DNA of 64,000 nt from Fibrobacterota bacterium (lineage in GTDB: Bacteria; Fibrobacterota; Chitinivibrionia; Chitinivibrionales; Chitinispirillaceae), in the NCBI GenBank assembly GCA_023436205.1, contig JAEZKC010000072.1, positions 62,001-126,000 on the forward strand, written 5' to 3'. Under the pieces are notes generated by a model. That model was given only the letters and a program-made list of their open reading frames with translations, had not been told where the DNA came from and did no database searches. Shown in pieces: positions 53,226 through 63,078 of the stretch. Each line of letters opens with the position of its first letter. Position 1 is the stretch's first letter. Made by a program: the position numbers and the translations under genes.

Positions 53226-55346
53226 TCATAGAAGGTAAATATACTCAGTTTTCAATTTCCCGTTGTATTCAAATTTAATCAGGTACATCCCATGATTCAG
53301 ACCAATCAGAGGAATTCTAACTTTTTTTGTACCTGCGTTTATTAATAATGTTTTTGAAAGTATCTTTTTACCACTCAAGGAAAAAACGCTCAGCTTAAGA
53401 TTTTTTGAAACTGGTAACTGTACTAAAAGGCTTTTCAGGGAAGAGTCATAGAATGTAAATGAGCAGCCCTCTTTTCCCTGAGGTGTTACAGCTGTTACGG
53501 CCTGGTCAATGGTTAATTTGTCAATATTTGGGCCGTCCTGGCCGTTTATGGTTGCCAGAGTAATAATACTGGCTCCCTGGGGAAGAGTGAGGCTGATCGG
53601 CTTCGATTCCCAGGTTGTCCAGTTGGCGGTTGGTTCAAAATTTACAGAGGCTATCTGCTGGATACCGTTTATCGAAACAGAGAATTGCCTCGCCGCACCT
53701 GAGCCATTGGCAAATGTGATTAATACCGGCCTTAGTCCAGCCTCGTCGACATACACCGGGATTTGGATGAAGGAGCCGTTAACTGCAGAAATATTAACAT
53801 ACGATTCTCCGGTGAAACCCGCATTCTTTGTTTCCAGAACGGCATCCTGCATAACGCCGTTTTCCGCCTGATAAGTAAATTTATCCACCGGCAGAAAAGC
53901 TGCAGAAACCGATACGTTGCCGCTCAGAGAGGGGATGGAGAAAGTGACATTTGTTCCAGTATGATCACCTGTCCACCTGCTGAAGGACCACCCCTTTACG
54001 GGGGCAGCTGTAATGGTCACATTGGTGCCTTCAACCAGCGAAGAACCTTCCGGGGTCTGAGTGATGGAGCCACCGGGAGCAGCAAGTGTGGTGATCGTAT
54101 AGCGATTTCGTGTATCCTGAACAAAGTAGGATGAAATTGTTTTGTTTCCGGTCATCGTGACTGTCGCAGGATTGGTGTTACCGGAAAGGTCGCCGCCCCA
54201 ACGGTCGAAGAGCCATCCTGGAGCCGGAGTCGCAGTCACAGTTACACTCTCCCCCTCATTATAATTTCCGCTTTGAGGTGTTACATTTCCCTCTCCCTGC
54301 GCAACAGAGATGGAAAGGGTTTTTTTATCCGTGCTGGTATTACATGGATCAAGCGGATATAAATCAACCACCAGCTGAGGGTTCCAGTTGTCAACTGTGG
54401 GAGATGCTGCGTACGTTTTTTTCATGACATTCAGCAACGTATATTTTGATGCTTCGGAAGAAGACAGTACTTTAGACCATGATACACGATTCTGTGTACT
54501 GGCACTTGAACCGGTATTGTTATACTCTGCATAGCGCGCGGTCGCCCGGTTTTTTGAATCCCCAAAATCACTCCAGCCTTCCGGCTTGATTATATCTCCC
54601 ATCGAGCAGTTCAAAAAAGCTGTTGCGGCATAAGGCCCCCACGTACGGCCCAGTAATGCATTCTTTGTTTTGGTCCCAGTAATGGTACATTTGTTGAAAA
54701 CCATTCCGAACTCTGCGAAAGGTTCTGTGTTAGCGGCTGTTATGCAGCTTCCTTTAGCATGGAGCTGACAACTCTCAAACCACATGGTTGACTCGCCATA
54801 GATGAAATCAACAGTCCCTTCGATATAACAATTATACAGGTACATTCGTACAAAATGCCCATAGAAAGTATCCTGATTACCGATAAACCGGCATTTGACA
54901 AACACCGCCTTGTCTGCTCGTATGTAGATTGCCAGTGCCTGTCCGGCTGTTGGTCCTGCCGTGTTTTCAAAGGTGATATTGTTAGCATAAAATTCGGAGC
55001 CATATACATACGCAGTAGCTGAATTTTTAACAGTATAAACTTTCCCCGTTGACGGATCAATATCGTTGATTGCCCTGTCAAAAGTTACCTTGACATTGCA
55101 ATCTCCAATCAGTGTTATCTTGTTTTTACCCGATGCGACGTTGATCATCTCTTTATAGGTACCACTCTTAATGAAAATTACCCAGCGCTTGCTGCTGTTT
55201 GATGGTGCAGCATCCAGTGCGGCCTGTATTGTTTTGTACTTTCCTGAACCATCGCTGGCGACAATAGCATCGTAAGTGACTCCGTAGATGTTCAGGCTAA
55301 AAACCAGGCATAAGAACGTGGTTAAAGCTACACTGGAAATACGCAT
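53226..55346 (-). CDS. Secreted CE8 pectin methylesterase with InlB, CBM35-like and sorting domains
   Basis: Pectinesterase of about 706 residues that removes methyl groups from pectin. The start is taken as ATG 55346, which gives a clean signal peptide (LTTFLCLVFSLNIYG); longer starts at 55385 and 55409 lack one. CE8 motifs: GSGKYKTIQAALDAAP, GTYKEM, NITFENTAGPTAGQALAI, NQDTFYGH, DFIYGES (catalytic Asp) and LGRTWGP. Two InlB-like repeats (about 339-410 and 412-484), a CBM35-like domain (about 488-612) and a sorting domain ending KTEYIYLL follow. Its product would be de-esterified pectate, the substrate of the neighbouring lyases. Confidence 0.92.
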   Translation of the reverse strand: MRISSVALTTFLCLVFSLNIYGVTYDAIVASDGSGKYKTIQAALDAAPSNSSKRWVIFIKSGTYKEMINVASGKNKITLIGDCNVKVTFDRAINDIDPSTGKVYTVKNSATAYVYGSEFYANNITFENTAGPTAGQALAIYIRADKAVFVKCRFIGNQDTFYGHFVRMYLYNCYIEGTVDFIYGESTMWFESCQLHAKGSCITAANTEPFAEFGMVFNKCTITGTKTKNALLGRTWGPYAATAFLNCSMGDIIKPEGWSDFGDSKNRATARYAEYNNTGSSASTQNRVSWSKVLSSSEASKYTLLNVMKKTYAASPTVDNWNPQLVVDLYPLDPCNTSTDKKTLSISVAQGEGNVTPQSGNYNEGESVTVTATPAPGWLFDRWGGDLSGNTNPATVTMTGNKTISSYFVQDTRNRYTITTLAAPGGSITQTPEGSSLVEGTNVTITAAPVKGWSFSRWTGDHTGTNVTFSIPSLSGNVSVSAAFLPVDKFTYQAENGVMQDAVLETKNAGFTGESYVNISAVNGSFIQIPVYVDEAGLRPVLITFANGSGAARQFSVSINGIQQIASVNFEPTANWTTWESKPISLTLPQGASIITLATINGQDGPNIDKLTIDQAVTAVTPQGKEGCSFTFYDSSLKSLLVQLPVSKNLKLSVFSLSGKKILSKTLLINAGTKKVRIPLIGLNHGMYLIKFEYNGKLKTEYIYLL

Positions 55347-55495
55347 ATTCAGTTCTTTCTCAAGTATGTTTAAAAAGCTGTTCATTATCTCAGGGCATAG
55401 GCTCAGCAACTAACTGACTTAGAATACCCGGTTCAAGTATCTTTTCCGCATTAGCTTAAGAACACCGTAAAGCAGTAATGCGGATAAATTTTAGT

Positions 55496-55545
55496 GGAGC
55501 ATTGGATGTTGCGTGCGCTTTTCACACACGTGCACCCAATGCTCC
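55496..55545 (-). terminator. Long hairpin after the PL1 gene at 55553
   Basis: GGAGCATTGG (55496-55505) and CCAATGCTCC (55536-55545) are perfect 10-base arms, and the loop has further partial pairing (GTGTGTG against GCGCACGC). It begins 8 bases after the lyase stop. There is a weak T tract (TAAAATTT) in the minus direction, so it is a probable terminator. Confidence 0.6.
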
Positions 55546-55552
55546 GCTGAGG

Positions 55553-57622
55553 TCACTCTAGAACATTCATGTGCATTGTATGTGTCGCTCCATCAACTTC
55601 AATTTTAACAAGGTAGATACCATTTTTAAGCTCGGTGAGCGGCATCTTGACTTGCCCTGATTTGTAACCCTGATTGAATTTCCTTGAAAGTACTGTTTTG
55701 CCGTTTAAAGAAAAAATGTGCACATTCAGGTTATTTGTGCCATCTGCATGTATATAGAGAACCTTCTGCACAGGATTATAGCTTGAAAGAGTTGTTCTAC
55801 CATGTCTGTTCGCGGCGCCGGTCGATACCGCATCCAGAAAAAGTTCAATTTTATCAATATTCGGTCCGTCCTGGCCATTAATCGTCGCCAGAGTAACTGT
55901 GCTTGCTCCCTGTGGCAATGTCAGCTTAATCTGCTTGGCTTTCCAGGTGGTCCAGTCTGTGGTAGCTTCAAAGTCAAGAGATGCGATCTGTTGAGTGCCG
56001 TTTACAGAAATAGAGAATTGCCTTGCTGCCCCTGAGCCATTGGCAAAAGTTATTGCAACCGATTTCTGCCCGGCTTCGTCCACATATACAGGGATTTCAA
56101 TGTAAGAGCCTGCTACTGCTGAAATGTTTACATAAGCATCACCCGAAAAACCCGCATTCTTGGTTTCCAGAACGGCATCTTTCAGGACGCCATTTTCCGC
56201 TTGATAGATATATTTGTCCAGAGGCATGAAAGAAGCGGAAACCGATACGTTATTGCTTAGGGATGCAATAGTGTAGGTGGCATTTGTTCCGGTATTGTCT
56301 CCAGACCATCCACCGAATGTCCAACCTCCATTAGGTACAGCTGTTAAGGTTACACTTGTGCCTTCAAGCAGTGAAGACCCTTCAGGTGACTGGGTAATGG
56401 AACCACCGGGAGCTGCCTGCTTTGTGATGGTATAACGGTTTCTTGTGTCCTGGACGAAATAGGCTGAGATGGTTTTGTTCGCGTTCATTGTGACTGTTGC
56501 GGGATTGGTGCTTCCAGAGAGTGCACCGCTCCAATGGTCAAAGAGCCAGCCGTTGGCGGGAGTGGCAGTTACGATTACACTCTGGTTCTCGCTATAGCTG
56601 CCGTTTCCCGGTGTGATCGTTCCCTGCCCCTGCGCAACAGATGTAGTAAGACTGTATTTGTTTGTACCAAGGGTCATTGTGGCACCAGCGCCGTTTTTTA
56701 CCATGGTTTCCACTTCGGAAGCCGAAACTATCTTTGAAAGTTTATAAGGGGGGGTGAAAACTGATCCTTTGCTGGTTTGTATGTTTTTCGCTGAGCCTGT
56801 GTTTCCAACCGTTTTCCATGCACCACCACCAGCATCTGAAATTCCATTTCCGTTACACTTGAATACGTTGTTTTCAATAAGCATCTGCATTTTAAAACCG
56901 GGTCCACATGCATAACTGGTGTTCTGTGATGTATAAAGATTGTTAACCACATGAATTTTTCCGAAACGTCCACGTGGCTGCCGTTGATTGACATTATCCG
57001 CCCACCAGCAATACTGGAATGTAGTATTCAGTTTGCCTTCAGATTGCGTTTCATCGTCTGAACCGGCAATGAGGTTGGAAAATGCATGTTCCTTTTTGTA
57101 GGTGTACCAGAATTTGCACCAGGTGACTGTGATGAAATCAGCTGCCTTTGTAAAATCACAGTTGCCATCCTGACCATCAGCGATATCTAAATGGTCAAGC
57201 CAGATATTTTTGGATCCATTACCTACGTAAACTGCATCACTCCCGGCTCTGCATTCATCGTAGCTGTTGCAACGGTTACCTCTGACGGCAATATTCCGGA
57301 TAATTATGTTGTTTTGTCCACTAATATTTACGTTGCCCGTAATGACCACGCCTGGTTCGATACCCACAATGGTTTTGTCGGATTTTGGCGACAATGTCCC
57401 GCTGTATTGTCCCTTTTTAACCAGAATTATTTTTTTTCCCGAAGAAGATGCTTCATTTTTGAGTTCGCTCATGCTGGAGACGGTGACTTGTGGGCCGCCC
57501 TTACCTCCGGTGGTACCGCCATTCATCGAAGCCCAGCCTTCAGGAACATCATCCAGCGTAAAACCAGAAACAATTGATGCGGTAATGAGTACTGCGTTTA
57601 AAAGTATGATAAATCGATTCAT
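55553..57622 (-). CDS. Secreted PL1 pectate lyase with two InlB repeats, CBM35-like and sorting domains
   Basis: Secreted enzyme of 689 residues. The signal peptide (LNAVLITASIVSG) is followed by a PL1 beta-helix (about 25-320) with NGGTTGGKGG, NIWLDHLDIADGQDG, AADFITVTWCKFW, SNLIAGSDDE and the catalytic-type RQPRGRFG. Two InlB-like repeats (about 321-390 and 394-466), a CBM35-like domain (about 469-593) and a sorting domain (NVHIFSLNGKTVLSRKF) complete it. Ribosome site GGGAG precedes ATG 57622. Its repeat-CBM35 region is nearly identical in DNA to that of the next gene (57781), including 80 identical bases. Confidence 0.92.
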   Translation of the reverse strand: MNRFIILLNAVLITASIVSGFTLDDVPEGWASMNGGTTGGKGGPQVTVSSMSELKNEASSSGKKIILVKKGQYSGTLSPKSDKTIVGIEPGVVITGNVNISGQNNIIIRNIAVRGNRCNSYDECRAGSDAVYVGNGSKNIWLDHLDIADGQDGNCDFTKAADFITVTWCKFWYTYKKEHAFSNLIAGSDDETQSEGKLNTTFQYCWWADNVNQRQPRGRFGKIHVVNNLYTSQNTSYACGPGFKMQMLIENNVFKCNGNGISDAGGGAWKTVGNTGSAKNIQTSKGSVFTPPYKLSKIVSASEVETMVKNGAGATMTLGTNKYSLTTSVAQGQGTITPGNGSYSENQSVIVTATPANGWLFDHWSGALSGSTNPATVTMNANKTISAYFVQDTRNRYTITKQAAPGGSITQSPEGSSLLEGTSVTLTAVPNGGWTFGGWSGDNTGTNATYTIASLSNNVSVSASFMPLDKYIYQAENGVLKDAVLETKNAGFSGDAYVNISAVAGSYIEIPVYVDEAGQKSVAITFANGSGAARQFSISVNGTQQIASLDFEATTDWTTWKAKQIKLTLPQGASTVTLATINGQDGPNIDKIELFLDAVSTGAANRHGRTTLSSYNPVQKVLYIHADGTNNLNVHIFSLNGKTVLSRKFNQGYKSGQVKMPLTELKNGIYLVKIEVDGATHTMHMNVLE
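56379..56458. repeat. 80-base identical copy inside the InlB module (first copy)
   Basis: This segment, part of the second InlB-like repeat of the lyase at 55553, is identical over 80 bases to 58601-58680 in the lyase at 57781. The flanking regions remain similar but carry substitutions. This is consistent with recent duplication or gene conversion between neighbouring genes. Confidence 0.8.
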
Positions 57623-57686
57623 AATTACTCCCGTTTGGTTCCGGAACAGGCATTAGTACCTGATGAATAGTTGACAGAGATGTCGG

Positions 57687-57720
57687 TAAAAAAGGGTATA
57701 GACACGATCACCCCTTTTTA
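57687..57720 (-). terminator. Terminator-like hairpin after the gene at 57781
   Basis: On the minus strand AAAAAGGG pairs with CCCTTTTT around a loop of about 15 bases, ending in six T residues. It lies about 60 bases downstream of the lyase stop and would serve as an intrinsic terminator. Confidence 0.65.
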
Positions 57721-57780
57721 CCTGCTACCTACTTCTTCAAAACTGTTTCAGCACTGCTCTGTAGTGACGCTGTATCTTCA

Positions 57781-60381
57781 TCAGAGTAAATTCATGTATT
57801 CTGTTTTTACCAAACCATTAGATTCAAGTCTGATCAGGTAAAAGCCGCTGTTGATGTCGGCAAGAGGAATTTCCACAATGCCGCTTCTGGATCCAGTATT
57901 GATTTTCAAGGAAAACACCTTTTTTCCACTCAGTGAGAAAATGTTCAGCTGGATATTTTGGGACTCCATATTCTCCAAGGAAAGTGTTTTCTTTAAATGA
58001 TTGTATGACAGAACAGATTCTGTTCTTTTGACCTGATGCGCTACTGCCGCAGTTGTCTGATCGAATACGATTTTATCAATATTCGGCCCGTCCTGGCCAT
58101 TTATCGTCGCCAGCGTAACTGTGCTTGCCCCCTGCGGAAAGGTCAGTTTGATCTGCTTTGGCTGCCAGGTGGTCCAGTCTGTCGTAGCTTCGAAATCAAG
58201 TGATGCAATCTGCTGTGTGCCGTTTACAGAAACAGAGAATTGCCTTGATGCACCGGAGCCATTGGCATAGGTGATAAGGACCGTTTTTTCTCCGGCCTCG
58301 TCAACAAACACCGGGATTTCTATGCAAGAACCCGAAACTGCCGAAATGTTGACATAAGCATCCCCAGAAAAACCCGCATTCTTGGTTTCCAGAACGGCAT
58401 CTTTCAGGACGCCGTTTTCCGCTTGATAGGTATATTTGTCCAGAGGCATGAAAGAAGCGGAAACCGACACATTATTGCTCAGTGATGCGATAGTGTAGGT
58501 AGTATTTGCTCCGGTATGGCCTCCAGACCACCCGCTAAATGTCCATCCTCCATTAGGTACAGCTGTCAAGGTTACACTTGTACCTTCAAGCAGTGAAGAT
58601 CCTTCAGGTGACTGGGTAATGGAACCACCGGGAGCTGCCTGCTTTGTGATGGTATAACGGTTTCTTGTGTCCTGGACGAAGTAGGCGGAGATGGTTTTGT
58701 TAGCGGTCATTGTGACTGTTGCGGGATTGGTGCTTCCGGAAAGGTCTCCTCCCCAGCGGTCAAAGAGCCAGCCACTGGCTGGGGTTGCGGATACTGTAAC
58801 ACTCTGTCCGTTTGTATAACTTCCGCTTGTTGGAGATACACTACCTTGTCCCTGCGCGACATTAGAGGTAAGAGTATACTTTTGAGTAGTTGAAGAAAAA
58901 TCCCCCGCAAGCTCATTAAGATACATCTCAAGATTTGTGTAACCTTCTGTTGACAGGTCCTTATTATTCCTGTCGGATGCGTTTGACGGATTAAGACCAT
59001 GTGCTGTTTCCCAGGCATCGGGCATACCGTCCTTGTCGCTATCAGCAGGTACATTGCTGGTTTTGTATGTCGGCCATCCGCCCGCATCTTCTGGCTTATC
59101 AATAATTCCACTGACAGAATTGTTGTTGAATGTACCATGTTTTGATGCTGTGCCGTTTTTCGCTTCAGTCACAGCGCGGGTGTCAATTGCATCGCGGGGA
59201 AATGCCCCTGCTTTGTTTAGCACGCTTGTGAACGCATTGGCTGCTGTTTCAGTAATAATGGATTCCGGCATAGTGTGTCGGGAGGATTTTAAATTGTTGA
59301 TCGTCACGCCGGATAGCTGATCGGTATATTCTTCAAAATGTAGGCCGCTATAGTTATCAGAATTTAACTTGTTATTGGCAGAATTTGAACTCTGGATATA
59401 ATTCCCATTCAGGTGCCATTTACTGTAGGCTGTGCCTTGTGCGCCGATTTCATACGATGCTCTTACAAAATAGGCGCTTCCTGAATATGCTGGTCCCTGT
59501 TTGTAATAGTTATTGACCATGTTTATTTTGACCGAGCCGGCCGAACCCATTTCGTTTTCACCGCCGTAGCAGGCTGTGGCCCTGCCGAAATTATAGAGCA
59601 CGTTGTTTACATAATCGACAAGCGAGTTCACATCAACCTTGGTAGAAACTCCGAATCGCGGTGTCCTGGAAACACAATGGGCAATTAGATTATGGTGATA
59701 GCTGGCACCAGAGCCACCCAGTACAGGTCCGTAACTTCGTGCTCCTTTAGAATTTACAGAATTGTATAACGCTTCACTGAAAATGCACCACTGTACGGTG
59801 ATGTTGGGCCCGTCGCAAAAATCGGCAAGCTCTTCGGCAGACCAAGCTACTGAACAGTGGTCGAAAATGTAATTGCCTCCATTCTCAAGCCGGACTGATG
59901 CAACGTTTATCTCCTTACCAGTAGAGGTGTAAGCGCCTGTCCTGAAACGGAGGTGTCTTACGATTACATTTGAAGATCCTCCCATATTAAATTCCCCACC
60001 CCTGATGCATATACCGTCACCGGGTGCTGTTTGCCCTGCGATGGTAAGATCGTTGCGCTTTATTCTCAGGTCTACACCTTTCAAGTCGATAACGCCCGAA
60101 ACTTTGAATACAATGGTAAGTGGCTTGCCGGAGTGTTGCTTTGCGGCCCATCGAAGACTCCCGGCGAGATTACCCACTCCGTCATCCGATACGGTTGTAA
60201 CTTCAACGACTTCGCCTCCACGGCCGCCTGTTGCCCATTTCCCACAGCCTTCGGCAGTGGGGAATGCAGGCGTTTTAGCTTGAGCTCTGACTGTGAGCAG
60301 GAGTAAAACACCTAATAGTATCAGATATGGCAACGCAATGTCACCAATTCTCTGTTTATTCTGCGGATTGTTCCCGTTCAT
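57781..60381 (-). CDS. Secreted PL1-type pectate lyase with two InlB repeats, CBM35-like and sorting domains
   Basis: Secreted enzyme of 866 residues. The signal peptide (LPYLILLGVLLLLTVRAQA) is followed by a PL1-like beta-helix (about 35-470): FPTAEGCGKWATGGRGG, LTIAGQTAPGDGICIRGG, VIVRHLRFRTG, FDHCSVAWSAEE. A calcium-type motif DSDKDGMPDAWE is near 452. Two InlB-like repeats (about 500-570 and 575-648), a CBM35-like domain (about 649-772) and a sorting domain ending KTEYMNLL follow. Ribosome site AAGGAGG precedes ATG 60381. Confidence 0.92.
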   Translation of the reverse strand: MNGNNPQNKQRIGDIALPYLILLGVLLLLTVRAQAKTPAFPTAEGCGKWATGGRGGEVVEVTTVSDDGVGNLAGSLRWAAKQHSGKPLTIVFKVSGVIDLKGVDLRIKRNDLTIAGQTAPGDGICIRGGEFNMGGSSNVIVRHLRFRTGAYTSTGKEINVASVRLENGGNYIFDHCSVAWSAEELADFCDGPNITVQWCIFSEALYNSVNSKGARSYGPVLGGSGASYHHNLIAHCVSRTPRFGVSTKVDVNSLVDYVNNVLYNFGRATACYGGENEMGSAGSVKINMVNNYYKQGPAYSGSAYFVRASYEIGAQGTAYSKWHLNGNYIQSSNSANNKLNSDNYSGLHFEEYTDQLSGVTINNLKSSRHTMPESIITETAANAFTSVLNKAGAFPRDAIDTRAVTEAKNGTASKHGTFNNNSVSGIIDKPEDAGGWPTYKTSNVPADSDKDGMPDAWETAHGLNPSNASDRNNKDLSTEGYTNLEMYLNELAGDFSSTTQKYTLTSNVAQGQGSVSPTSGSYTNGQSVTVSATPASGWLFDRWGGDLSGSTNPATVTMTANKTISAYFVQDTRNRYTITKQAAPGGSITQSPEGSSLLEGTSVTLTAVPNGGWTFSGWSGGHTGANTTYTIASLSNNVSVSASFMPLDKYTYQAENGVLKDAVLETKNAGFSGDAYVNISAVSGSCIEIPVFVDEAGEKTVLITYANGSGASRQFSVSVNGTQQIASLDFEATTDWTTWQPKQIKLTFPQGASTVTLATINGQDGPNIDKIVFDQTTAAVAHQVKRTESVLSYNHLKKTLSLENMESQNIQLNIFSLSGKKVFSLKINTGSRSGIVEIPLADINSGFYLIRLESNGLVKTEYMNLL
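58601..58680. repeat. 80-base identical copy inside the InlB module (second copy)
   Basis: Second copy of the 80-base identity with 56379-56458, inside the second InlB-like repeat of the lyase at 57781. It has the same orientation and the same reading frame as the first copy, 2.2 kb away. Confidence 0.8.
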
Positions 60382-60425
60382 TTCACCCTCCTTGTATTGA
60401 GCTGCTTTAGAAATGATATGCTGAG

Positions 60426-63011
60426 TTAAAGTACATTCACTTGCATTGTTTTAATTATACCGCTTTTTTCAATTTTTACTATATATATGCCATTTCTTAG
60501 TTTGGTGAGTGATACCTCAATTCTGCAGTATTTGGCACCCGTTTTGTACCTCTTGGAATGTACAGTTTTCCCATTTAAAGAATAGATGTTTACTTTCAGT
60601 TCTTTAGAAGCATTTTCCAGTATGAAAAGTGTTTTCTTTGCCGGGTTATAGAATGAAAGTGAATTTCCATTTACCGTCGAATGCATTAGAGATGTAGTGC
60701 CATGATCAATAGTAACCTTGTCAATGTTGGGCCCATCCTGGCCATCTATGGTTGCCAAAGTGATCGTACTGGCTCCCTGGGGGAGGGTAAGGCTGACCTG
60801 TTTTGCTTCCCAGGTTGTCCAGTTCGCGGTCGGTTCGAAATTCACTGCAGGAATCTGTTGTGTGCCATTAACAGAAATGGAAAACTGCCTTGCCGTACCT
60901 GAGCCATTGGCAAAAGTGATAAAAACTACTTTCTGACCTGCTTCATCGGCGAATACCGGAATTTCTATGCACGAGCCAGTGACCGCTGATATGTTAACGT
61001 ACGCTTCCCCCGTGAAACCGGCGTTTTTTGTTTCCTTCAGTGCATCTTTCAGAATGCCGTACTCTGCCTCGTAGACAAACTTGTCAAGAGGCGCAAAAGA
61101 AGCGAGAACGGAGATGTCGCTGCTTAATGAGGGTATTGTAAGGGAGTTTTCGGTACCGCTGTAATCACCGGACCATCCGCTGAAGCTCCATCCTTTATTG
61201 GGAACCGCAGTAAATTTTATCAGGGTACTTTCCTTCAGTGAGGTTCCTTCCGGTGTCTGGGTGATGGTACCACCGGGGGTGGCCTGCTTCGTGACAGTGT
61301 ATCGCGGAGCAATCGATCCCCTCAGCAGCAGCACCCAATCGGTGCTGGAGCTGGGCGGAGAAAAGGCACGATTCTGCTGATTTGGCACCTCGATTGTGCC
61401 ATAGGAAATCATGGTTCCAGTTTTTGTATCTATCCACTTGTTTTCAGTATAGCTGCCGCTTTGTAAATTAAGGGAAAAGGATTTCCCCCCGGTAGAAAAT
61501 ACAAGGTACTGGTTCCCTGGTTCCGCCAAACACCAGACTTTCTGCTTGTCATGCGATGAGAGCAGTGCATCATTGGGAGTCATTCGGTGAAAAATGACCT
61601 CTTCAGTCATGACTTTGCTCAAAACATCGAGCTGTCGGGCGGATGGACGATAAGCGTTACTGTTATCTGTAAAAGGTAACCCTTTTGGCCCTGTGGCTAC
61701 TAAAGGTGGCTCCCAGTGGCCGCTCCATATAAATGATGCACCTGCTGTGATACATCCCCAGGCGGCCTGGCGAAGATTATCAGGAGTTGCTCCAATATCA
61801 TTTACCGTTTTCCAGTAACGAACCCAGAGCGCATTTCCCTCGACCATTATAACCGGTTTGCCTGCAGTATTGACAAGGCAGGCATCGTGATGGGTCCAGC
61901 CTTCCTTCCATTGATCTCTGTCCTTTTTTGCTTCATCAAGATGGTTTTCAACAGAGGCGTACGTGTACTCCGGACGCTTAAACTCATTGTTAACCGGCAT
62001 TTCATCCTGGTAGGTGCGCAAATGATTGAATACATCATATTTCTGAATAAGACGCATTAAGGCAAGTTCACCTTTTTCATCATTACCATCAACTTCCCAT
62101 ACATAATTCCAGCATGCTATATTGGCGAAAGGAGCCAATCTGGCAATTACATAACGCACAAAAAAATCCTTTTCTTTATCGCTCAGTACGGCCCAGTCCA
62201 AACCACCGTTTTTTCCACCGCTAAACCCCATGAACGGGTGAATGGCAACATTTCTTTCATTCAGCCAATCGACATGGGTTTCGAGTAATTTCCAGACGTT
62301 CAATTTCATCGTGCTGGAGGCTTTTCCCGATTCATAAAGTTCAAGATCGGTAACAGATTGTGCCGGTCCATCTGTATACACGACGGAAGAACGACATAAT
62401 GGAAGAAGCCAATTTACCTGAAGGTAATTATATCCATTATCAATAAGAACCTGATAAACATTATTCACTACCCAGTCGAATGGCTGGGATAAAGAACCGG
62501 TACCGGACTCGTAATAAGCCTTGATAAAAACCGGCTCGGTTCCGTTATATGCAAGCCAGCGGGGGTTTTGGGCATAGGCACGAAGAATTCCTTTTCCAGC
62601 TCCATCTGACACACAAGAGAACTCACCTTGGCCACCGGTCGATCCATCGCTCCAGGTCCATTGGTATCTCCACAACCCTGGTTCGTCAGGCATGAATCGC
62701 AATTTCCAGACGTTCCCCGAGCTTTTGTTACCGCCGCCTTTTCCATCTCCATCAAAGAAACCGAAAAAATTCCACTTTTTTCCTGAAGGCGCAGTATAGC
62801 TGCATCGGAGTTCGATATCGGTGAATTTGTTGGGGTAATTCTTTGAATTGTCTATCGATTTTTCAAATATTCGATAGATGCTGACTTCAGGTGTCTGCGC
62901 ATATAACCCATGGTGCCCCGAAATTGCGGAAATAAGCAGCAACGGCAAAACCATAAAGGCATATTTATTGAACGTATTGATCATGAATCCGCACTTGTTG
63001 TGATTCCCCAT
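60426..63011 (-). CDS. Secreted DUF5060 glycoside hydrolase (GH140-like) with InlB, CBM35-like and sorting domains
   Basis: Secreted enzyme of about 861 residues. The start is ATG 63011, after AAAGGAG, with a signal peptide (FMVLPLLLISAISG); the frame to 63101 is not supported. An Ig-like DUF5060 domain (about 40-130; DIELRCSYTAPSGKKW, LWRYQWTWSDGS) precedes a TIM barrel (about 140-560) with candidate catalytic Glu in NYVWEVDGND (near 306) and IMVEGNALW (near 391). Then one InlB-like repeat (about 569-641), a CBM35-like domain (about 642-766) and a sorting domain (KVNIYSLNGKTVHSKRY) follow. DUF5060 with this barrel is found in GH140-type enzymes acting on pectin side chains; activity not proven. 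Confidence 0.82.
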   Translation of the reverse strand: MGNHNKCGFMINTFNKYAFMVLPLLLISAISGHHGLYAQTPEVSIYRIFEKSIDNSKNYPNKFTDIELRCSYTAPSGKKWNFFGFFDGDGKGGGNKSSGNVWKLRFMPDEPGLWRYQWTWSDGSTGGQGEFSCVSDGAGKGILRAYAQNPRWLAYNGTEPVFIKAYYESGTGSLSQPFDWVVNNVYQVLIDNGYNYLQVNWLLPLCRSSVVYTDGPAQSVTDLELYESGKASSTMKLNVWKLLETHVDWLNERNVAIHPFMGFSGGKNGGLDWAVLSDKEKDFFVRYVIARLAPFANIACWNYVWEVDGNDEKGELALMRLIQKYDVFNHLRTYQDEMPVNNEFKRPEYTYASVENHLDEAKKDRDQWKEGWTHHDACLVNTAGKPVIMVEGNALWVRYWKTVNDIGATPDNLRQAAWGCITAGASFIWSGHWEPPLVATGPKGLPFTDNSNAYRPSARQLDVLSKVMTEEVIFHRMTPNDALLSSHDKQKVWCLAEPGNQYLVFSTGGKSFSLNLQSGSYTENKWIDTKTGTMISYGTIEVPNQQNRAFSPPSSSTDWVLLLRGSIAPRYTVTKQATPGGTITQTPEGTSLKESTLIKFTAVPNKGWSFSGWSGDYSGTENSLTIPSLSSDISVLASFAPLDKFVYEAEYGILKDALKETKNAGFTGEAYVNISAVTGSCIEIPVFADEAGQKVVFITFANGSGTARQFSISVNGTQQIPAVNFEPTANWTTWEAKQVSLTLPQGASTITLATIDGQDGPNIDKVTIDHGTTSLMHSTVNGNSLSFYNPAKKTLFILENASKELKVNIYSLNGKTVHSKRYKTGAKYCRIEVSLTKLRNGIYIVKIEKSGIIKTMQVNVL

Positions 63012-63078
63012 ATCTACTCCTTTTAATTCAACGATGGGGCTTGATTGATATAGGTTTTCGGAAATGGCTGCCCTGCCT

